Assembly: GCF_039649665.1 (NCBI RefSeq)
Contig: NZ_JBDJAW010000004.1
Span: 186,001 to 250,000 of the forward strand
Source: Microbispora sp. ZYX-F-249
Lineage (GTDB): Bacteria > Actinomycetota > Actinomycetes > Streptosporangiales > Streptosporangiaceae
Length of the DNA: 64,000 nucleotides
Direction of reading: 5' to 3'
In this document: positions 1 through 8,148 of the stretch, one piece after another
Layout: every line of letters begins with the position of its first letter
Position numbering within the stretch: position 1 is the first letter of the stretch
Notes under the pieces: generated by a model
Told to the model about the DNA's origin: nothing
Seen by the model: the letters and a program-made list of their open reading frames with translations, nothing else
The model's database searches: none
Program-made: the position numbers and the translations under genes

Positions 1-155
1 TCGAGCTCGGCGAGATGCTCACGCCCCGCGGTGGTGAACAGGCGCAGGTACGCCGATCCGGCGGGCACGCCGTCGGATCGGGAGGCCAGCCAGGCCAGCC
101 GCCGGCTCGACGCGCCGGATTGGGGATCGACCAGATGGGTCAGAAGGAAAGACAC
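1..155 (-). CDS. GNAT-like acetyltransferase, N-terminal part, cut by window edge
   Basis: A minus-strand frame opens with GTG at 155 and runs off the left edge after about 51 codons. It begins VSFLLTHLVDP and continues with a segment containing GSAYLRLF, which resembles the opening of actinobacterial GNAT proteins. It lies 27 bp downstream of the MarR stop on the same strand, so it could be co-transcribed with that gene. Only the N-terminus is visible and no acetyl-CoA motif can be checked, so the family call is tentative. Confidence 0.4.
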   Translation of the reverse strand, partial: MSFLLTHLVDPQSGASSRRLAWLASRSDGVPAGSAYLRLFTTAGREHLAEL

Positions 156-182
156 GGGCGCATACCGTAACCATCGGCCCGC

Positions 183-620
183 TCACGGTTCAATGGGATT
201 TACCTGGTCCAGGGCCGACAGGACCCGCAGCGCCCGCAGGAACGCCTCCCTGTCTCCGGCCGGCAGCCGGGCGAGCAGCGCCTCCTCCATCCGGCGGATG
301 CCCGCCCGAGCGCCGTCCCGCACGCGCCGGCCCTCGGGCGTGATGGACAGCAGCCGGACACGGCGGTCGCCCGGATCCGGGCTGCGCTCGATCAGCCCCC
401 TGCGCTGGAGGTCGTCCAGGACGCGGATGATGCGCGTCTTGTCCGCGCCGATCGACTCCGCCAGCGCGGCCTGCGTGCGCACCGGCCGATCGTCCAGGCC
501 GAGCAGCACGGCGTACGCCCACATGGACAGGCCGTGCTCGCGCAGGATCGGCGTCTCGGCGGCGATCAGCGCCCTGGTGAGGGGGACGGTCATCGCGGCG
601 AGGTCGGGGCGGTCGGGCAT
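183..620 (-). CDS. MarR-family transcriptional regulator
   Basis: A 145-residue winged-helix protein beginning MPDRPDL. The central region (about residues 40-100) has the MarR pattern: a recognition helix around TQAALAESIGADKTRIIR, then LQRRGLIER and a wing with DRRVRLLSITPEGR. I chose the ATG at 620 because the longer frame to 710 would run through the divergent promoter. It is divergent from a DinB/maleylpyruvate-isomerase-like gene at 695, and a near-palindrome lies between the two starts. The usual arrangement would be autorepression plus control of the neighbour. The effector is unknown. Confidence 0.88.
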   Translation of the reverse strand: MPDRPDLAAMTVPLTRALIAAETPILREHGLSMWAYAVLLGLDDRPVRTQAALAESIGADKTRIIRVLDDLQRRGLIERSPDPGDRRVRLLSITPEGRRVRDGARAGIRRMEEALLARLPAGDREAFLRALRVLSALDQVNPIEP

Positions 621-637
621 GCCCCACAGCTTAAGGA

Positions 638-666
638 TCGACAATTTATAAGCATGTGCATATGAT
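638..666 (+). promoter_or_regulatory. Promoter for the 695 gene with embedded MarR operator candidate
   Basis: A good sigma-70-type promoter is readable: TCGACA at 638-643, a 17-bp spacer, then TATGAT at 661-666. Bases 648-663 (ATAAGCATGTGCATAT) form an imperfect palindrome with 12 of 16 symmetric positions. It covers the spacer and part of the -10 box, so a bound MarR dimer would block transcription of the neighbour. Seen in sequence; binding is inferred. Confidence 0.6.
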
Positions 667-694
667 CTGCCGGAGCTTACCGATTGGAGGAGAG

Positions 695-1288
695 ATGGAT
701 ATCCGGGCATTTGACCGCCGGGCCGTGCGGGCGAGCGTCGAGATGGTCGCCAAGGTGCGTCCGGACGACCTGGGACGCCCGACGCCCTGCGCGGACTGGA
801 ACCTGGCCGGCCTGCTCGCGCACATGACCGCCCAGCACCACGGCTTCGCCGCCGCGGCGGAGGGCCGTGGAGCCGACCCGGACGCGTGGCGGGCGCCGCC
901 CGCCCCCGACCCCGTCCGCGCCTACGCCGCGGCGGCCGAGCGTGTCACCGCCGCGTTCGCGGCCGAAGGGGTGCTGGACCGCGGGTTCGTCCTGCCCGAG
1001 GTGGGAGTGGACGCGCCGTTCCCGGCCGTGCAGGCGATCGGTTTCCACTTCATCGACTACCTGGTCCACGGGTGGGACGTCGCCCGCGCACTCGGGATCG
1101 ACTACGTCCCGGACCCGGACCTGGCCGAGGCCGCGTGGCCGATCGCCCTGGCGGTGCCGGACGGCGGCTACCGCCGAAGGCCCGGCGCCGCGTTCGCGCC
1201 GAGCCTGCCCGCCCCACCGGGGACCAGCCGCTTCGACCAGGTCCTCGCCCGGCTCGGCAGGACTCCCGTCCACGGAGCACCTCAGTAA
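695..1288 (+). CDS. TIGR03086-type DinB/maleylpyruvate-isomerase-like protein
   Basis: A 197-residue protein starting MDIRAF behind a GGAGGAG ribosome site. The N-terminal TPCADWNLAGLLAHM motif and the later HGWDVARA helix are the hallmarks of the mycothiol-dependent isomerase / DinB four-helix family, in which three histidines bind a metal. Members act on mycothiol-linked or small-molecule substrates, but this one's substrate is not evident. The divergent MarR gene suggests the enzyme is induced by a small molecule, perhaps a xenobiotic. Family call firm, function open. Confidence 0.82.
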   Translation: MDIRAFDRRAVRASVEMVAKVRPDDLGRPTPCADWNLAGLLAHMTAQHHGFAAAAEGRGADPDAWRAPPAPDPVRAYAAAAERVTAAFAAEGVLDRGFVLPEVGVDAPFPAVQAIGFHFIDYLVHGWDVARALGIDYVPDPDLAEAAWPIALAVPDGGYRRRPGAAFAPSLPAPPGTSRFDQVLARLGRTPVHGAPQ

Positions 1289-1427
1289 AGGCCACCGGCT
1301 CACGCGACCCACTGAGAGCCGTGTGAGCTGGGTTATCGTGAAAATGCCGCCCATGGCCGGACGCTGTCATGCCGGTCACGGTGCGGGCGCACCATACGGC
1401 CGCTCTCGTCGGGGAAGGGAACGTCCG

Positions 1428-1862
1428 ATGTCCGAAGTGCTCCGTGCCGTGGACAGGCTGAGACAGGCCATCAACCGCCACGACCTCGACGCCCTGGCGC
1501 AGTGCTTCGACGAGCGGGCCGTTCTCGTGGCCCCGGACGGCATCGCCGAGAGCAGGGAGGAGATCGCCTCCTATTACAGCCAATGGCTGGAGGCGTACCC
1601 CAACATGGTGATCACGCCGCAGTCGGTGACCATGTTCGGAGACACCGTGGCGGCGGAGTTCACGATCAGCGGCACGCACAAAGGGCCGCTCCTCTTCCCC
1701 GGCGGGGACGTTCTCGAGGCGACCGGGCGGCCCATCCTCCTGCGATCGTGCAGTTTCTCCACCGTGGAGGATGGGCTGATCCTCAGTCACCGGCTCTTCT
1801 ACGACCAGCTGGAGGTGGCGTCCCAGATCGGCGGCTGCCTCTGCTTCAGCGACCGCCCGTAA
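1428..1862 (+). CDS. SnoaL/NTF2-like small protein
   Basis: A 144-residue protein with an NTF2-fold pattern: an opening helix (VDRLRQAINRHDLDALAQCF), then acidic and hydrophobic strands around VLVAPDGIAESREEI, and a C-terminal strand ending FYDQLEV. The start ATG at 1428 has a GGGGAAGGGA ribosome site. SnoaL-like proteins are cyclases, isomerases or ligand-binding proteins, and no catalytic residue can be assigned here. It stands alone between the 695 gene and the sigma-factor operon. Confidence 0.75.
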   Translation: MSEVLRAVDRLRQAINRHDLDALAQCFDERAVLVAPDGIAESREEIASYYSQWLEAYPNMVITPQSVTMFGDTVAAEFTISGTHKGPLLFPGGDVLEATGRPILLRSCSFSTVEDGLILSHRLFYDQLEVASQIGGCLCFSDRP

Positions 1863-1934
1863 CCGGCCTTCGCGGGGAAGGCTTCACCCGTCCGCGAACT
1901 CTTTGCCCCGCAGCGGGTGAAAGCGGGTAGCCGG

Positions 1935-2552
1935 ATGGATGGAGCCCCCCACGTGATCCCCGAAGCACCGCCCGACCGCGTCGACGACGCCGAGCTGATC
2001 CAGCGGTCCCGGCGCGACCCCGAGGCCTTCGCGGACCTGTTCGACCGGCACGCCTCCGCTCTGCACCGGTACGTCGCCCGCCGCCTGGGCGCGTCCCTCG
2101 CCGACGACGTCGTCTCCGACACGTTCCTGGCCGCCTTCCGCAAGCGCGAGCACTACGACCCGGCCCAGCCCGACGCGCGCCCGTGGCTGTACGGCATCGC
2201 CGCGAACCTCATCGGGCGGCACCGCCGTACCGAGATCCGGTTCTACCGGGCGCTGGCGAGGACGGGGGTGGACGAGGTCGCCGAGCCGTACGCCGACCGC
2301 GTGGAGCAGCGGGTGTCCGCGCAGAGCGCGCAGCGCGGGCTGGCGAAGGCGCTGGCCGGGCTGTCGGCGGGCGACCGCGACGTACTGCTGCTGGTCGCGT
2401 GGGCCGACCTCACCTACGAGGAGGTCGCCAGGGCCCTGAACATACCGGTGGGGACCGTGCGATCGCGATTACACCGGGCGCGGGCGAAGACCCGCGCGGC
2501 ACTCGGCGGCGACGACCCCAGCGCGACAAGTGAGGAGCCTTCCCATGGATGA
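1935..2552 (+). CDS. ECF-type RNA polymerase sigma factor
   Basis: A 205-residue sigma-70 family protein. Region 2 is visible in DLFDRHASALHRYVARRLG through TFLAAFRKREHY and RPWLYGIAANL. Region 4 is visible in ALAGLSAGDRDVLLLVAW and the helix-turn-helix EVARALNIPVGTVRSRLHRAR. A GTG at 1917 could also start it. The stop overlaps the next start by 8 bases, so the two genes are translationally coupled. The downstream CU044_5270 protein is probably its regulator or membrane partner. Confidence 0.9.
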   Translation: MDGAPHVIPEAPPDRVDDAELIQRSRRDPEAFADLFDRHASALHRYVARRLGASLADDVVSDTFLAAFRKREHYDPAQPDARPWLYGIAANLIGRHRRTEIRFYRALARTGVDEVAEPYADRVEQRVSAQSAQRGLAKALAGLSAGDRDVLLLVAWADLTYEEVARALNIPVGTVRSRLHRARAKTRAALGGDDPSATSEEPSHG

Positions 2553-3510
2553 CCTGCGACTGCTCCGTGAGATGCGCGCCGAGGTGCCGGACCCGGGCCC
2601 CGAATGGCTCGTCCCGGCCAGGGCGCGGCTGCTGCGCGGTGTCCGCGCGTCGCGTCTCCCCCGGTTCGGCCGCAGGCTGCTGCTCGCCGGGGCCCTCGGC
2701 GGCGCCGCGTCCGTCGTGATCGCGACCCGGCCGCACGAGCCCGGCGGGGTCGCGCGGCCGGCGACCATACGACTCGACTCCGCGAGCGTGCTGCGGCAGG
2801 CGGCCGAGGTCGCCGAGTCGCGGCCGCGACCGGCCGTCCCCCGGCCGGACCAGTGGCACTACACCAGGACGCTGGACAAGCAGGCCAACGACGATTCCGG
2901 CACGACGCGGGAAGGCTGGATGCGCTACGACGGAAAGCAGACCGCCGGCTACGGAGAGGACGGCCGGATGCATGTCAGCGACGTGCCGCCGGACCCCGGC
3001 GACGACGACCTGTCCCCCCAGCAGTACGACGCGAAGCTGCGCCGGCTCCCCACGGACCCGGACGACCTGCTGGCCCACGTCGGCGGCGACCGGCACTGGA
3101 TCGACCTGCCGGTCGAGGAGGGGGTGAGGAAGAACGCCGAGCCCCCGGACGCGCGGGCCTTCCGTGTGATCTTCCTGTATCTCGAACGGCACGTGGTCAT
3201 GCCGCCGAAGCTGGAGGGCGCGATGTTCCGGGCACTGATGAGGATCCCCCGTGTCGTGGTCGACAAGGACGTCGCGGACGCGGCCGGACGGCGCGGCCTC
3301 GGGGTCCGCTTCGACTGGGGCGGCGATCCGGGCACCCTGAGCTACCACATCCTCGACCCCCGCACCTACCGCTACCTCGGCAGCCGGATGGTGTGGCTGC
3401 GCGACCAGTACTTCGAGGGTGATCCCGAGCCGGCGTTCCGAGCGGGGTCGGTGTGGGCGACCGCCCTGCTCGCCTCCGGCATCGTGGACCGGCCCGGCCT
3501 GCGGCTCTGA
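2545..3510 (+). CDS. CU044_5270-family membrane-anchored protein, sigma partner
   Basis: A 321-residue protein beginning MDDLRLLREM. It has a short cytoplasmic N-terminus, one membrane segment at roughly residues 42-60 (LLLAGALGGAASVVIA) and a large outside domain. This matches the CU044_5270 family, nearly always found directly after an ECF sigma gene in actinomycetes. By position it is likely an anti-sigma factor or sensor. The 8-base overlap with the sigma gene supports stoichiometric production. No canonical zinc-binding anti-sigma motif is present. Confidence 0.8.
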   Translation: MDDLRLLREMRAEVPDPGPEWLVPARARLLRGVRASRLPRFGRRLLLAGALGGAASVVIATRPHEPGGVARPATIRLDSASVLRQAAEVAESRPRPAVPRPDQWHYTRTLDKQANDDSGTTREGWMRYDGKQTAGYGEDGRMHVSDVPPDPGDDDLSPQQYDAKLRRLPTDPDDLLAHVGGDRHWIDLPVEEGVRKNAEPPDARAFRVIFLYLERHVVMPPKLEGAMFRALMRIPRVVVDKDVADAAGRRGLGVRFDWGGDPGTLSYHILDPRTYRYLGSRMVWLRDQYFEGDPEPAFRAGSVWATALLASGIVDRPGLRL

Positions 3511-3650
3511 ATATTTCACCGCAGTCGGACGCCGCCCGCGGATCCCGTACGACGTTTCGCGAGGTGCCATACGGTTCCCGCATTTCTGCCGCGGAAAGGG
3601 ACATTTCCACTTCGGCGATTCGTGTACATGAGCCGGGCGATTGCCGAGTC

Positions 3651-3658
3651 TGGGAGCG
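3651..3658 (+). promoter_or_regulatory. CebR-like half-site upstream of cellulase
   Basis: TGGGAGCG occurs 76 bp before the GH6 start. It equals half of the cellobiose-repressor box TGGGAGCGCTCCCA known from streptomycetes, but the second half is not conserved. The rest of the 3511-3733 intergenic stretch shows no other clear site. Confidence 0.2.
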
Positions 3659-3733
3659 TCGGCGCCCGTGCGTACACCGGAGACGGGCGCCGCATGCCGG
3701 AACCTGTCACCACGCCCCTGGAGACGATCGCCT

Positions 3734-5551
3734 ATGCGCTTCGGCCACCATCGTTCCGTCCGCAGGATCCTGACGGCCGTCGCAGCGGTCGTCCCCGCCG
3801 CGGCGCTGGCCGTGGCGGGACCGGTCCTGGGCACGACATCCGCCGACGCCGCGGTCACGTGCCGGGTGACCTACACGAGCACCCAGTGGGGAACGGGTTC
3901 GGGCGGCTTCACGGCCGCCGTCTCCGTGAAGAACAGCGGTGATCCGATCGCGGACTGGACGCTGACCTTCACCTTCCCGGGCTCCCAGCGGGTCACGCAG
4001 GGCTGGTCGGCCCAGTGGAGCCAGTCCGGCGCCCGGGTCACGGCCAAGAGCGAGCCGTGGAACCGGTCCGTCGCCTCGGGCGGCTCCTTCCAGATCGGCT
4101 TCAACGGCACCTGGACCGGGAGCAACCCGACGCCCACGGACTTCGCCGTCAACGGCGTGCCCTGCCAGGTGGCGGGCACCTCGCCGAGCCCGTCACCGAG
4201 CCCGTCCGCCGGCCCCGGCACGAGCCCGAGCCCGAGCCCGAATGTCAGTCCCAGCGTCGAGCCGAGCCCGGACGTGCCGGTGGACAACCCGTTCACCGGC
4301 GTCAAGGGGTACGTCGACCCGGGCTGGGCTGCCGACGTCGAGTCCTCCGCCGTGAAGGTGGACGACGCGACCGCGCAGAAGATCCGCGGCCTGAAGACGA
4401 CGCCCACCGCGGTCTGGCTGGACCGGATCGCGGACGTCACCGGCGGCGCCGGGGTCACCCGTACGCTGAAGGACCACCTCGACACCGCCGTCGAGCAGGG
4501 GGCCGGCTACATCACGCTCGTGCTCCACAACCTGCCGGACCGCGACTGCCGGTCGCGGGTCTCCAATGCCGAGCTGCACGAGCAGGACAACGGCCTCAAC
4601 CGCTACAAGACCGAGTACGTCGACGCCATCGCCGCCCTCCTGGCCAAGCCGCAGTACCGGAACCTGCGCGTCGCGGCCGTCATCGAACCGCGGGCCCTGA
4701 TCGACCTCATCGTGGGCGGCGCGTCGGGCATCTTCCCGTGTAACCAGGCGGCGGCGTCGGGCGCGTACGTGACGGGCATCCGGTATGCCCTCGACAAGCT
4801 GGCGCCCCTGCACAACGTCTACACGTACCTGGACGCGGGCAGCGCGGGATGGGCCGGCTGGGAGACGAACTTCACGGCGCTCACGGCCCTGGTCACCGAC
4901 ACCGTGCGCGGCACGACAGGCGGCCTCAACAGCCTCGACGGCATCGCCACGAACGTCGGGGACTACGTCCCCCTCGAGGAGCCGTTCCTCACGGACCCCT
5001 ATCAGACCGTGAACGGCCAGCCGATCCTCCAGAGCAGGTTCATCGACTGGAATCCCTACCTGAACGAGCGGAGCTACGCCGTCGCGATGCGCGCCGCCCT
5101 GCTCGCCAAGGGCTTCCCCGGCTCGCTCGGCGTGGTCGTCGACACCTCCCGCAACGGCTGGGGCGGGCCCGCCCGGCCGACGGCCGCGAGCACCTCCGGC
5201 CAGGTCAACACGTATGTGGACGAGAGCCGCGTCGACCGGCGTCCGTCGCGGGGCGCCGAGTGCAACCAGAAGGGCGCGGGGCTGGGGGCCCGGCCGGTCG
5301 CGGCGCCCGCTCCCGGCGTCGACGCCTACCTGTGGATCAAGCGGCCGGGCGAGTCGGACGGCGCCGGCGGGCCGGTCCTGCCCGAGGGCTCCGACCGGCT
5401 GATCGACCACCGGTGCGACCCCAACGGCTCCCTCACCCCCGGTACGGACGGTATCCGGCCGACCGGCGCCCTCCCCGACGCGCCGCTGATCGGCGACTGG
5501 CACCACGAGCAGTTCGTGATGCTGGTGGACAACGCCTACCCCGCGCTCTGA
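3734..5551 (+). CDS. Secreted CBM2-GH6 cellulase (Cel6B-like) with altered catalytic-acid motif
   Basis: A 605-residue secreted protein. It has a signal peptide ending near ADAA (about residue 40), a CBM2 module with flanking cysteines (about 42-141), a Ser/Pro linker, and a GH6 domain from about residue 185. It follows Thermobifida Cel6B, an exo-acting cellobiohydrolase, over its whole length, including NLPDRDC, DTSRNGWGGP, YVDESR and PGESDG. The motif that in Cel6 enzymes reads IE-x-D-S-L and supplies the catalytic acid reads IEPRAL here, with arginine at the aspartate position (codon at 4690-4692). Role in crystalline cellulose degradation is expected, but activity is uncertain. Confidence 0.9.
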   Translation: MRFGHHRSVRRILTAVAAVVPAAALAVAGPVLGTTSADAAVTCRVTYTSTQWGTGSGGFTAAVSVKNSGDPIADWTLTFTFPGSQRVTQGWSAQWSQSGARVTAKSEPWNRSVASGGSFQIGFNGTWTGSNPTPTDFAVNGVPCQVAGTSPSPSPSPSAGPGTSPSPSPNVSPSVEPSPDVPVDNPFTGVKGYVDPGWAADVESSAVKVDDATAQKIRGLKTTPTAVWLDRIADVTGGAGVTRTLKDHLDTAVEQGAGYITLVLHNLPDRDCRSRVSNAELHEQDNGLNRYKTEYVDAIAALLAKPQYRNLRVAAVIEPRALIDLIVGGASGIFPCNQAAASGAYVTGIRYALDKLAPLHNVYTYLDAGSAGWAGWETNFTALTALVTDTVRGTTGGLNSLDGIATNVGDYVPLEEPFLTDPYQTVNGQPILQSRFIDWNPYLNERSYAVAMRAALLAKGFPGSLGVVVDTSRNGWGGPARPTAASTSGQVNTYVDESRVDRRPSRGAECNQKGAGLGARPVAAPAPGVDAYLWIKRPGESDGAGGPVLPEGSDRLIDHRCDPNGSLTPGTDGIRPTGALPDAPLIGDWHHEQFVMLVDNAYPAL

Positions 5552-5560
5552 GGCCGTGCC

Positions 5561-5589
5561 GCGGCTCCGGCGCCCGGCGCCGGAGCCGC
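5561..5589. terminator. Strong GC hairpin between convergent genes
   Basis: Two perfectly complementary 14-base arms (5561-5574 and 5576-5589) follow the GH6 stop by 9 bp and precede the convergent amidohydrolase stop. There is no T-tract, as is common for high-GC terminators. It can serve both strands. Confidence 0.75.
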
Positions 5590-5614
5590 GCTCACTCCGC
5601 CCCGGCCGAGGCGT

Positions 5615-7012
5615 TCACAGGCTCGCCACCCGTCGGGTGATGTCGTCCCGGGAACGGACGACCTCGTCGCGGAGGGCGTCGATGTCCTCGCCGACCAGGG
5701 AACCCGCCCACTTGCGCGCGTTCCCGGCGACCAGGACGGCGTCGATGTTGCGCGCGTCCGAGCCGAGCACCAGGGTGCCGACCGCGTCGTTGAGGGGCAT
5801 GTTGTTGATGTCGTCGGCGCGGACGACGAGGATGTCGGCCTCTTTGCCCGGACTGAGAGAACCCGTCACGTCCCCGAGGCCGTTGGCCTCGGCGCCCCGC
5901 AGGGTGGCGAAGTCGAGGACGTCGCGTGTGGTGATCTTGTCGTGGGTCTCCTCGGTGCCGTAGGCGGCATTGGTGGCGCGCATCCGCTGGATGGCGTGGA
6001 GGGCTCGCATCTGGGTGAACATGTCGCTGGCGAGCGCGACCTCCACGTCGATGCCGAGACCCGGACGGATCCCGGCGGCGAGGGCCTCGTCGATGGCGGG
6101 CACGGCCGTTTCGAGACCGATCTGCGCGTCGGACGTCGGAGCGAGCGACACCGTGACGCCGGCGTCACCCATCGCGGACCAGGCGTCCCGGGTCAGCCCG
6201 GTCGAGTGGATCAGTGTGAGAGTCGGATCGAGGATCCCCATATCGGCCCAGCGCAGGATCGCGTCCGAGGAGGGAATCCCGAAGACCGCGTCGATGCTGG
6301 TCCAGACGCCGAGGTCGCGGGCGACGGCGGCGAGTTCCGGGCCGTACGCGACAGCCGGTCCCGCGATCTCGTCCGTCGACAGGGCGGCGAGCCGCAGCGT
6401 GACGAGGCCGTTCCCGGCCCCGTGGAAGTCACGCACGAGCCGGCCCATGTCCGCGGGCCACTGGCGGTCCCACTCGCCGAAGTGCGGGCCCATCGACGCG
6501 TGCACCCCACGGATTCCCGTGTCGATGAGGGCGTTGACGGCCGCGTCCGAGTGCGATGCGCTCCGGGAGTTGTGCGAGAAGTCGAGCATCGTCGTGATGC
6601 CCGAGTCGAGCGCGGTCAGAGCAGCGAGGCGGGTGCCCACGTACATGTCGTCCGGCGTGTAGCTCGGCGCGATGCCGGCGAGGGTCGACATGACGTACTC
6701 GCCGAGGTCGCGGACGTCGGGGATGCTGCGACGCAGTTGCGCCTCCCACGCGTGGCGGTGGGTGTCGACGAAACCGGGGCTGACGATCGCCCCACGAGTG
6801 TCGACGACGAGCGCCGAAGCGGCCGCGGCGGCGTGCTCCGGATCGGCGAGGAGATCGGGGCCGATCGCGACGATTCGCGAGCCGGCGAGGAGCACGTCGC
6901 CGGCGTCGAGGTCCGCGACGGCGGGGTCCATCGTGACCACGGCACCGCCGGTCAGCAGGATCGGACGCCCGCTGTCGCGTGCGGCGGCGAAATCGGCCAA
7001 GGAGGTCTTCAT
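5615..7012 (-). CDS. Amidohydrolase (cytosine deaminase / chlorohydrolase-like)
   Basis: A 465-residue metal-dependent hydrolase starting MKTSLADF behind GAGAGAAG. It has the small beta domain (ILLTGGAVVTMD) followed by the barrel motif GFVDTHRH, whose two histidines bind the metal. Later come HSTG, LGIDVEVA and the C-terminal PGKEADILVV strand. This is the TRZ/ATZ/SsnA-type branch that deaminates or dechlorinates heterocycles. The substrate cannot be assigned. It is divergent from an XRE regulator 308 bp away, which probably controls it. Confidence 0.88.
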   Translation of the reverse strand: MKTSLADFAAARDSGRPILLTGGAVVTMDPAVADLDAGDVLLAGSRIVAIGPDLLADPEHAAAAASALVVDTRGAIVSPGFVDTHRHAWEAQLRRSIPDVRDLGEYVMSTLAGIAPSYTPDDMYVGTRLAALTALDSGITTMLDFSHNSRSASHSDAAVNALIDTGIRGVHASMGPHFGEWDRQWPADMGRLVRDFHGAGNGLVTLRLAALSTDEIAGPAVAYGPELAAVARDLGVWTSIDAVFGIPSSDAILRWADMGILDPTLTLIHSTGLTRDAWSAMGDAGVTVSLAPTSDAQIGLETAVPAIDEALAAGIRPGLGIDVEVALASDMFTQMRALHAIQRMRATNAAYGTEETHDKITTRDVLDFATLRGAEANGLGDVTGSLSPGKEADILVVRADDINNMPLNDAVGTLVLGSDARNIDAVLVAGNARKWAGSLVGEDIDALRDEVVRSRDDITRRVASL

Positions 7013-7320
7013 CAAGGTCTTCTCTCGGTATCGAGTGAGTCTCGGGAGTGGTGGCACGTGCGGCCGGGCGACGGGGGGTTCCGGCGGCTCGGGTGTGACC
7101 GCGGAGGTCACGTGCGCTCCGGACCGGCGTGGTGTCGCCGGGGGAACTCCCGGCGCATGTCAACGATCGGGGCCGGCCCGCGTCCGGACCAGGCCGGTCC
7201 GTGCCGGGGTGCGGCACGGCCCGGTTGGAGGCGGGCCAGTGAGGCGCCACAGCGCGGTGCGCGCTGCGGGGGTGCGGCACGGCCTGTTTGAGCTCGAGCA
7301 TGGGACGCTAGCGTCGTCCC
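7013..7320. promoter_or_regulatory. Divergent control region, amidohydrolase / XRE regulator
   Basis: This 308-bp gap has no gene. A 15-bp direct repeat (GGGTGCGGCACGGCC) occurs at 7207-7221 and 7270-7284. GGGACG (7302-7307) and CGTCCC (7315-7320) form an inverted repeat touching the ATG at 7321. A -10-like TAGCGT at 7309-7314 sits 6 bp before that ATG, so the regulator mRNA may be leaderless. The repeats are candidate sites for the XRE protein. Confidence 0.5.
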
Positions 7321-8148
7321 ATGAGCTCAACCGAACTCGGCGCGTTCCTCAAAGCGCGTCGCGGCCTCGTGCAGCCGTCGGATGTCGGCATCACCGCGCA
7401 GTCGGGCCGGCGCGTCTCCGGCCTGCGACGCGAGGAGGTCGCCATGCTCGCGGGCGTCAGCGTCGACTACTACACCAGGCTCGAACAGGGCCGCGAGAGG
7501 AACCCGTCACCGGCGGTGCTCAACGCGCTGGCCGGCGCGCTCGATCTCGACGCCGACCTGCGGGAGCACGTGTTCCGGCTCGCCGGCCTGGCACCGGCGC
7601 CGCGCAGGCCGGTGCAGGACGCGGTCGACGATTCGCTCAGGGAGCTTCTCGCGGCCTGGACGCACACCCCCGCGCTGATCATCAACCGTCAGCTCGACGT
7701 CCTCGCGTACAACGACCTCGCGGGAGCCCTCTACAACGGGTTCGAGCGGATCGACAATCTCGCGCGGATGACATTCATCGACCCGTTCGGACGGCGGTTC
7801 TTCACCGACTGGGAGCGCGCGACGACGACATGCGTCGCGAATCTCCGGCTCGCCCTCGGCCACACGGGCTCGGCTGAGCACGTCCGGGCTCTCGTCGCCG
7901 AGGCCCACGCGAAGAGTGCGGAGTTCCGTCTCCTCTGGGACCGCCGCGAGGTCCGCGGCAAGACCCACGAGGCGAAGGCCTTCCGCCACCCCGACGTCGG
8001 GGATCTGCTCCTGGAGTTCAACGCCTTCGACGTACGCAGCGCACCCGGGCTCCAGCTCGTCGTGTACCAGGCGCCATCCGGCTCCCCGAGCGCCGAGAAG
8101 CTGCGGCTGCTGGGGTCCCTCGCGGTTTCCGTCGACGTCGACCGTTAA
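7321..8148 (+). CDS. XRE-family regulator with MmyB-like ligand domain
   Basis: A 275-residue protein. Residues 1-80 form an XRE helix-turn-helix with the signature GLRREEVAMLAGVSVDYYTRLEQGRERNPSP. The rest is the MmyB-like domain thought to bind a small hydrophobic ligand (ALIINRQLDVLAYNDLAGAL near residues 116-135). Such proteins usually regulate a divergent oxidoreductase or hydrolase, here the amidohydrolase at 5615-7012. Its TAA overlaps the convergent gene's TAA by three bases. Confidence 0.9.
   Translation: MSSTELGAFLKARRGLVQPSDVGITAQSGRRVSGLRREEVAMLAGVSVDYYTRLEQGRERNPSPAVLNALAGALDLDADLREHVFRLAGLAPAPRRPVQDAVDDSLRELLAAWTHTPALIINRQLDVLAYNDLAGALYNGFERIDNLARMTFIDPFGRRFFTDWERATTTCVANLRLALGHTGSAEHVRALVAEAHAKSAEFRLLWDRREVRGKTHEAKAFRHPDVGDLLLEFNAFDVRSAPGLQLVVYQAPSGSPSAEKLRLLGSLAVSVDVDR

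Noticed and set aside
2410..3858. Long minus-strand open frame opposite the sigma operon and cellulase start, and many similar frames elsewhere
   Set aside because: Typical GC-driven antisense frame with no domain signal; the plus-strand genes have recognisable families, start sites and overlaps.
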